From positions 310,001-374,000 of the forward strand of contig NZ_CP007229.1 in assembly GCF_000941075.1 (NCBI RefSeq): a stretch of 64,000 bases of DNA, given 5' to 3'. Shown here one piece after another: positions 57,801-64,000 of this stretch. How positions within the stretch are numbered: the first letter of the stretch is position 1; every line of letters starts with the position of its first letter. A program made the position numbers and the translations under genes. The stretch comes from Mesomycoplasma dispar (GTDB lineage Bacteria; Bacillota_I; Bacilli_A; Mycoplasmatales; Metamycoplasmataceae). Under the pieces are notes generated by a model. That model was not told the origin of the DNA, did not search any database, and was given only the letters and a program-made list of their open reading frames with translations.

Positions 57801-58022
57801 ACAGCCACTTCTTCTGGATCTAGTTTGTCTCAAGAAAGTGTTTCAGTTTCTTCTCAAAATGATTCAAATGCTGAAAGTAGCGTAAAAAAGGCAACTGATT
57901 CAAAAAGTTCAATCATTATAAAAGGTCTCGCAGTTTATAACGATCCACAATTAACAGGTCAATTTGGTAGTTCAGCTCGCGATGAAATAAGAAGTTCTTT
58001 TATTAACGCGTATTTAAAGTAA
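54870..58022 (+). CDS. P102-family adhesin paralogue, cassette 3
   Basis: 1050 residues, starting 14 nt after the P97-like stop with GAGGG as RBS. N-terminal membrane helix (about 16-38, KIIVGVSLLTLITTLSTAIPLG). The early block 'ELSAETAFELAKSKIYNLDLLSLVDLEKLHQKKYQISYDLSNAAVSKNSIKNVVLFV' matches the other two P102-like proteins, as does 'INDYKKHYLLSDSNGNGLFIQKVAK' in the C-terminal half. Short Ser/Thr/Gly linkers at about 670-690 and 980-1020. C-terminus 'RSSFINAYLK' resembles the 'VNAYLE' end in cassette 2. Several TGA Trp codons. Followed 26 nt later by a MIP-type lipoprotein on the same transcript. Confidence 0.83.
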
Positions 58023-58048
58023 AAATATATTTTGTAAAGAATTTAAAA

Positions 58049-59839
58049 ATGTTCAAAAAAATACTAAAAAATACTTTGGTTTTCTTACCTTTTTGATTAT
58101 TTTCTTGCACGACAATAAGTAGTGTCGATCAAATTGAACGAAAAAAGTTGCAACAAAAAATAATTATTGATGGCCAAAAAGAAAAAAACATTCCTAAAAA
58201 TGATCAATCAGTAAAAAAAGACAATTTTGTTGATAAAAGCAGGCAATCTTTACCAAATTTAGATAATAATTTACAAAAATCATTAGATTCTCAAAAAGAA
58301 ACGGAAAACCTTAGTAGTGATAACGATCGTAAAAAGGAAACAAAACAAATAAGTGAGCAAAAATTATCTGAACCCAAAACTGATTTGGTTAAAAATAACT
58401 TAGATTTACAGGGCGAAAATTCTGATAAAAAAATCAATAATCTCAAAAATGCTAAAATTTCAGATAAATTATCTTTATCTGATGCTGATTTTCAAAGAAT
58501 AAATCGAAAATCAGCCTTTAATTTTAGCGAAAATCAACTTGATAATGTATTAAATTTTGTAAGTCCAAAAATTGATTTTGCTAAAAATTATCACAAATTT
58601 AGTCTTAATAATTTAACAAATGCGATCAAAAAAGAAAATGAAACCGGTTTTTTAGGTGAAAAAAATCAAGATTTATACATTTATTTGCTCAAAAAAATTA
58701 GACCAAATTTATTATCGGAAAATATACAGGCAAAAAATATAAATTCAGCATATTTCCGTCCTGAAAATTTAGTAAATTATTACGGTTTAGACAAATTTGT
58801 CTATAAATCAATCGATTTTAACGACCAAAAGTTTGAAAAAATTTACAAAAGAAATATGCGATTCGCATCCGGTTCAGCCGTTTTATTAACAACTAAAAAT
58901 GGTAGAGCAACTTTTTTGACAAATGATCACGTTGTTAACGACCAAAGTGTAAAATTTTGAAATTTAATGAACTATAAAGATAGATCGAATGGTTGAATTT
59001 CAAAATTATCTAACTTTTTAACATATTATGATGACTTTCAAATTAAAAAATTACCAAATTCACCTTTAATTGAAATCTTAAATCAAAGATTTATTCTTGA
59101 AAATGGAAAACCGATTCAACTTTTAAATGGTAGACAAATTCGAGGTATTTCATCACAGCCTTTAAAATCAGAAATTGACCAATTTAGTAAAAATGCATAT
59201 AATAAATATTTTCAATTTGAGAAAAAATTCGACAACAAAGGTTTAGATGTTGCAATTTTCTACTTTAATTATAAAGATTTTATTGCCGATGTTGAAAAAT
59301 TAATTGAATTTTACAACCAAAATAAAGAAAAAATGTATGCAAACACCTCGGGAATTAATAGTATTTGACATTCAAAATTTGCTGATTTTATTGAAAAATT
59401 TAAAGATTTTCGCAAATTTTGGGAAAAAATGTCTAATATTAACCCCTTAAAAATTTCCAGGCGTAACTGAGAGATTGAAGATTTTGACTATACAAGTAAA
59501 ATCGGACTTTTTTATCCACAAGATTTTGCAATTAAAAATTTCTTTAAAGGAATTTCAATTAAACCTAACATTACCAGCAACAAAACAAACAAAAAAGATC
59601 CAAACACGCCAAGCGCATATTATTTTGCAACAAACGGACCAGGCGCATCAGGGAGTGGAATCTATAATTTAGACGGTTCGCTCGCCTTCCTAAATCGTCT
59701 AATTATTAATGATAATCCAAATAATCCAAATTACTATTTCGACCAAAATAATTTGACTTCTCATCTTTCATCGGCGGTAGTTTTTAAAACAAACAAGTAT
59801 GATCTTGTTAGTGAAATTGAAAAATTTTATTTAAACTAA
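58049..59839 (+). CDS. DUF31/MIP-type lipoprotein serine protease, copy 2
   Basis: 596 residues from the ATG at 58049 (signal MFKKILKNTLVFLPFWLFSC, lipobox Cys20, Trp by TGA). A long Lys/Asn/Gln/Asp-rich linker (about 30-150) precedes the protease domain: 'MRFASGSAVLLTTKNGRATFLTNDHVVND' (His294), 'KGLDVAIFYFNYKDF' (Asp400) and 'ATNGPGASGSGIYNLDGSLAFLNR' (Ser534), again a His-Asp-Ser set in a trypsin-like order. It is smaller than copy 1 and lacks its large N-terminal region. It follows the P102-like gene by 26 nt and is closed by a terminator, so it is the last gene of cassette 3. A role in processing the co-encoded adhesins or cutting host antibody is inferred, not shown. Confidence 0.8.
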
Positions 59840-60126
59840 CAACAAATAGTTAAAATTTCACATTTTTTTAAAAAATGCTTGATTTTTAAGCGTTTTTTGT
59901 AAATGTTATATTTACCCACAGAAGATGCTTTTTCGTAAAAAAATTAAAATATAAGACTAAAACCTTATGATAGCGGCAGATATTCTTTTGAAAAAATCAA
60001 ACTATAATTGTATTTTTTTAATTAGTTATAGTTTTTTTTAAGTTTATTTAGTAAAAACTATTTTTTTGATTTTATTTTAAAAAAATAAAAATTTAATAAA
60101 AACAAGAAAAATAATAAAATTATTCT
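59840..60126. other. Non-coding spacer between cassette 3 and the nuclease gene
   Basis: 287 nt between convergent units. Besides the terminator at 59870-59898 there is a second hairpin AACTATAA (59999-60006) / TTATAGTT (60026-60033) followed by T's. Nothing else recognisable. Confidence 0.6.
59870..59898 (+). terminator. Terminator of adhesin cassette 3
   Basis: AAAAAATGCTT (59870-59880) / AAGCGTTTTTT (59888-59898), 11 bp with one T-G pair, 7-nt loop, ending in a T-run, 30 nt after the last stop codon. Confidence 0.8.
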
Positions 60127-60774
60127 TTATTTTACAGCAACTTTTATTCCGTAAATTTTAAGAACATCATCTTTTCATACTGACAAATTGTCATTTTTAG
60201 CTTTTTCTTGAGCCTTTCGCAATTTGTCAATTAAATCTCGATGTTCGGGATGGTAATATTTCTTTTTTGGATTTTCATATTGGCTATAGCGACTAATTGC
60301 AAACCCGCCTTCAACCATTTTAAGGTTAATATTTTCGCCATTTTCATCCTTGATAATTACGACAAGTCGATGATAATTGTCAACATCAACAATTTCAAAT
60401 GAGATTCAACGGTTTAAAACCAAATCTTGAAGAACTTTTTTTGAACGTAAAGCGTGAAATTTCATCAATTTTGTGTCAATATTTCTATTGGGTCTATTAA
60501 GTTGAATTTCGGGTGTATCGATTCCAAAAAGTCGAAAACGTCTGTTGTTTTTGTCGGTAAAAGTATCGCCATCATAGACATCTTTTACAAAAGTTGTATA
60601 AGTTAAGCCCTTTTTAATTTGTGAGTTTTTATCAAAAACACTAAATTTTTTCAGAGGGCCAACCTCTTTTATGCTATCAGTTTTTTCGTTACGAACTCCA
60701 GAAAGGTAGTCATAGCAACTCATTAGTGAAAAAACTGGTAAAAAACTAAAAATTAGTGATAATTTTTTAAAAAT
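60127..60774 (-). CDS. Thermonuclease (SNase-like) lipoprotein with probable ATT start
   Basis: 215 residues if translation starts at ATT (60772-60774). Thermonuclease fold: 'TFVKDVYDGDTFTDKNNRRFRLFGIDTPEIQ' (catalytic Arg/Asp region), 'HALRSKKVLQDLVLNRWISFEIV', 'YHRLVVIIKDENGENINLKMVEGGFAISRY' and 'AQEKAKNDNLSVWKDD'. Starting at ATT gives an ideal lipoprotein signal, MFKKLSLIF...FSLMSC with lipobox Cys19 (numbered from the ATT), preceded 7 nt upstream by a strong AGGGAGG Shine-Dalgarno. The only ATG (60723) lies inside that signal and would delete it. No ATG, GTG or TTG is available between the RBS and the signal. It overlaps the smpB 3' end by 22 nt. Likely a surface nuclease that scavenges nucleotides. 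Confidence 0.82.
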
Positions 60775-61190
60775 TTTGAGGCCTCCCTTTTTAATTGTCG
60801 TTCTTTAATCACATTTCGCTTGTCGATTTTTGTTTTTCCTTTGGCAAGAGCAATTTCAACCTTAATTTTTCGATTATTTTGACCGATAAAAAGTGGGATA
60901 ATCGTTAATTTTTTTGTAACTTTTTCCTTTAAAATCTTTTTTAGCTCGTGTTTATGTAATAAAAGTTTGCGACTTCGATCCATTTGACCCCGCGAACCTT
61001 TATATTCGCTAATTTTTGTATTTCCAAGAAAAAGTTCAGAACCTTTAAAATAACAAAAAGCACCAACAAGCGAGACATTTCTTGCCTGAATTGATTTAAC
61101 TTCTCAACCAAGAAGCACAATTCCGGCTGTGAATTTGTCAATTATTTCATAGTCAAAGTGTGCACGCTTGTTTTGTACTAAAATTTTCAT
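60753..61190 (-). CDS. smpB: SsrA-binding protein SmpB
   Basis: 145 residues from the ATG at 61190. '[48 protein letters not shown]' is the SmpB N-terminus, '[24 protein letters not shown]' and '[48 protein letters not shown]' complete the OB-fold and the basic C-terminal tail. It works with tmRNA in rescuing stalled ribosomes; no tmRNA gene is in the window. TGA Trp in 'GWEVK'. Divergent from the P-type ATPase. Confidence 0.96.
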
Positions 61191-61298
61191 TATTAACCTA
61201 AAATAATATTATAATTATAAATTATATTATATTTGTTTATTTTATTATATGAATTTAACATCCTTAATTTCATATATATTCATTAAAAGGCGTTAAAA

Positions 61299-63914
61299 AT
61301 GTCGAAAAAAGTAAAAAATAGTGAAAATCAAGCAAAAAGTTTGGATCTAATTCCCTTTTTAGAACAAATTGATAGGGAAAGCGGTCTGAATCAGCAACAA
61401 ATTAGTCTCTCAAAAACTAATTTTGGTGAAAATAAATTGCCAAAACCACCAGAAAAATCGTTATTTTTCCGGATTTTAAACCAATTAAAAGAACCACTTA
61501 CACTTGTTTTAATTTTTGTAATAATCATTTCGCTTTTAATAACAGTTATTTTTGAACATGATTTAGAATTTTGAAAAAAAATAATTTCCTATCTCGAGCC
61601 AGTTGTTATCGCAATTATTATCACAATTAACGTCTTTTTTTCCTTGGTTCAAGAGACAAAATCAAAAAAAGCAATCGATGCAATCTCGAATTTGAACTCA
61701 CCAGTTTCGACAATAATTCGTGAGGGCAAAAAAATAAGTCTGGATTCTGCTAATATTTTAGTCGGTGACATTCTTGAAGTTAGTGCAGGTGATTTAATTA
61801 GCGCCGATGGTTATGTAATTGAAATGAAGGATTTTTCTGTCTCAGAAGCAATTTTAACGGGAGAATCCACTTCAGTATATAAAGAAAAAATGCTAAACTG
61901 GGAAAATCAAACATCGCAAGTTTTTAGCGGAACAAGCGTCCTTAGTGGTAGTGCAAAAATCTTGATTTCAGCTGTTGGGCAAAATACAAAATTGGGAAAA
62001 ATTGCTTCACTTGTTTCAAAAACAGCAGAATCTGAATCACCTTTACAAAAAAAAATCGCCAAATTTTCAAAAATTATTACTTTTATTGCCGCTCTTCTGG
62101 CGATTTTTTTCTTTTTCATTTACATTTTTCTCGTTGCCGCTGGTGATTTTGGTCATTCTAAAGAGGCGATCGTAATTTCACTTTCACTTGCAATCGGTTT
62201 TATTCCCGAAGGTCTTGTGCCACTTGTGACGATTAATTTAATTATTGGGGTAAAAAAATTAGCAAAAAATAACGCAATTGTCAAAGATTTAAAAACAATT
62301 GAAGCGCTTGGGGCGGTTTCAATTGTTTGCTCTGATAAAACAGGAACAATAACTGAAAACAAAATGGAAATAGTTGATGTTTTCTATCACCAAATTGAGC
62401 AAAAAACCTTTTGAAATCAAGCAGTTTTGAATACAAGTGCCTATAGTTTTTTTGAATGTAAAACCGAAAAATTTTTTGGCGACCCTGAAGAAGTTCTGAT
62501 TTTACAAAAGGCAAAAAAATATGAAATTGAAAAGGAAAAATTAGAAAAAAGCTATAAATTCATAGATAAAATCCCTTTTAGTTCAAAGCTGAAATTTTCG
62601 GCAATTTTTTATGAAATTGAGAGTAAAAAGTTTCTGTTTATCAAAGGTGCTCCAGAAGTTATATTCCAAAAAGCTAGAAATATTGACCATAATTTAGAAG
62701 AAAAATTAGCAAAAATGCAAAAATTTGGTTATCGAATTTTTGCATTTGGTTTTTCAGAAATAAAAGAAACAGAAAAGCTAGACACAAATCTTGAAAAGTA
62801 TCTTGAAAATATCAAAATTTCTGGTCTAATCGCTTTTCAAGATCCGCCGCGAAAAGAAATAAAAGCGATTGTAGAATCGCTTTCACAATCACAAATTCAG
62901 ACAATAATGATAACAGGCGATAGTTTTTCAACTGGGCTTGCAGTTGCAAAAAATGTAGGAATTGTCAACCAAAATTCGCTTTTTGCTGATCGTAAAGATT
63001 GGAAAAAAGATGACTTTTGAAGAGAAAATGTGGAAAAATTCCACCTTTATTCGCGTTCACAACCTGAAGATAAATTAGAAATTGTAAGTGCTTTACAAGC
63101 AAAAAAACAAGTTGTGGCAATGTTAGGCGATGGTGTAAACGATGCGCCTTCACTGAAAAAAGCCGATGTTGGTTTTGCAATGGGGATAACAGGATCGCAA
63201 GTTTCAAAACAAGTTGCAAATGTTGTTCTTGCCGATGATAATTTCAAAACTCTCTATTCTGCAATTAAAACGGGTCGAAATATTGTTGCTAATATTAAAC
63301 AACTTTTTGTTTTTTTACTAGTTGCTAATTTTTCAATGCTTTTATCGGTAGTTTTTGCAACTTTAATTTTTAAAGAACAAATTTTTTCTAGCTTACAAAT
63401 TCTTTGAATAAACGTTGTTTCAGAAACTTTTGGCGGAGTTGCATTAGGTCTTACTAATATTGCAAAAAACGTGATGAATAAACGTTTTTTGCAGGAAAAT
63501 AAACAACTTTTTACAAAAAGGTTAATATTAAAAATTGCCTTTTGGGCAATTTTTATCACTTTTTTAGGACTTTTTAGTTTCTGACTTACAAAATCATCGA
63601 CAATTGCTTTTTTAATTATTAGCCTTGGTCTTGCTAGTCTTTCTTATATTTTAGCAACGAATAACTTACTTTTTCGGTACAAATTTGCCGATTTAAAATT
63701 TTTGCATATCGGGTTTCTGGCAAGTTTATTTTCAGTTTTACTCGTTTCGCTAGTTCCAGGAATTAATGCGATTTTTGCCCCAGAGGATTTTGAAAAGTCA
63801 TACTTATTAATTTTAAAAAATAGCAATTATTATCTTTTACTTTTGTTAATTTTAGTCCCAATTTTTCTTGACCAGATTTGAAAATTTTTTGCTAATTTTC
63901 GAAAAAAGCACTAA
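61299..63914 (+). CDS. P-type cation-transporting ATPase (type II)
   Basis: 871 residues. N-terminal 'LNQQQISLSKTNFGENKLPKPPEKSLFFRILNQLKEPLTLVLIF', actuator TGES ('SEAILTGEST'), TM4 'GFIPEGLVPLVTINL', phosphorylation site 'VCSDKTGTITENKMEI', nucleotide-binding 'KGAPEV', 'MITGDSFSTGLAVAKNVGI' and hinge 'VVAMLGDGVNDAPSLKKADVGFAMG'. The overall length and PEGL in TM4 place it with Ca2+/Na+,K+ (type II) ATPases, but TM5 'LLVANFSMLLSV' and TM6 'WINVVSETFGGVALG' differ from the SERCA ligands: a Met where TM5 has Glu771 and SE in place of TD in TM6. Substrate is therefore open. TGA Trp at 61572, 62412, 63018 and others. It overlaps the convergent gene at its stop. Confidence 0.9.
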
Positions 63915-64000
63915 AATTCTTGATTTTTTCAGCAATCAAGTTCAATTTTAGTTTCATCAAATTTACTTGGGTCTTCAATTTTGAACAAAATATACAACAT
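63911..64000 (-). CDS. Hypothetical protein, C-terminal fragment
   Basis: A minus-strand frame runs in from the window edge and stops at TAG (63911-63913); 29 residues are visible, MLYILFKIEDPSKFDETKIE and DCWKNQEF, with TGA as Trp. Convergent overlap of 4 nt with the P-type ATPase, as with other gene pairs here, supports a real gene end. Family not recognisable; the Met at the edge may be internal. Confidence 0.4.

Noticed and set aside
1-64000. CRISPR array, insertion sequence or prophage
   Set aside because: No regularly spaced repeats, transposase motifs or phage structural genes were seen on either strand.

Overview
The window is a 64 kb chromosomal segment of a mollicute. It is strongly AT-rich, and many evidently intact proteins (OppF, PcrA, TopA, PheT, the cilium adhesins) read through in-frame TGA codons, so TGA encodes Trp and every CDS below is given with that code. 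The families present point to the Mycoplasma hyopneumoniae group (Mesomycoplasma): P97/P102-type cilium adhesin pairs, large OppA-like lipoproteins, a PDxFFG-type surface protein, DUF31/MIP-type lipoprotein proteases and a membrane-associated thermonuclease. The exact species cannot be fixed from sequence reading alone.

Layout. 1-10494: end of oppD, oppF, a 2024-residue surface protein with an HExxH zinc-protease motif, and a large OppA-like lipoprotein, all tightly coupled. 10684-18100: housekeeping genes (asnS, an RDD membrane protein, pcrA/uvrD, an unknown membrane protein, ruvA-ruvB), followed by convergent DUF2779 nuclease-like and fibronectin-like lipoprotein genes on the minus strand. 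21413-28466: adhesin cassette 1 (P97-like then P102-like). 28617-34817: rpsP-trmD-rplS-topA, an unknown membrane protein, pgsA and convergent pyrG. 35169-41516 (minus): adhesin cassette 2, divergent from an RpiR/MurR-type regulator. 42520-45022 (minus): ribF-like, HAD phosphatase, truB. 45069-45505: five tRNA genes (Asn, Glu, Val, Thr, Leu in transcription order). 45601-48718 (minus): rpmF, pheT and an unusually short pheS. 48853-51417 (minus): a DUF31/MIP-type lipoprotein protease. 51679-59839: adhesin cassette 3 (P97-like, P102-like) followed at once by a second MIP-type lipoprotein. 60127-61190 (minus): thermonuclease lipoprotein and smpB. 61299-63914: P-type cation ATPase.

How it fits together. 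About half the window encodes surface proteins that would attach the cell to host epithelium (three P97/P102 cassettes), cut host or own surface proteins (HExxH protein, two DUF31 proteases), digest nucleic acid (TNase-like lipoprotein) and import the products (Opp transporter). The two most interesting arrangements are the putative metalloprotease encoded inside the peptide-importer operon and the adhesin cassette flanked on both sides by MIP-type proteases. Most other genes are standard minimal-genome functions, but three look biochemically reduced or altered: PheS (no N-terminal coiled-coil domain), RibF (no flavokinase signature) and the P-type ATPase (altered membrane ion-site residues). 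Several long AT-only perfect inverted repeats lie in the intergenic spaces.
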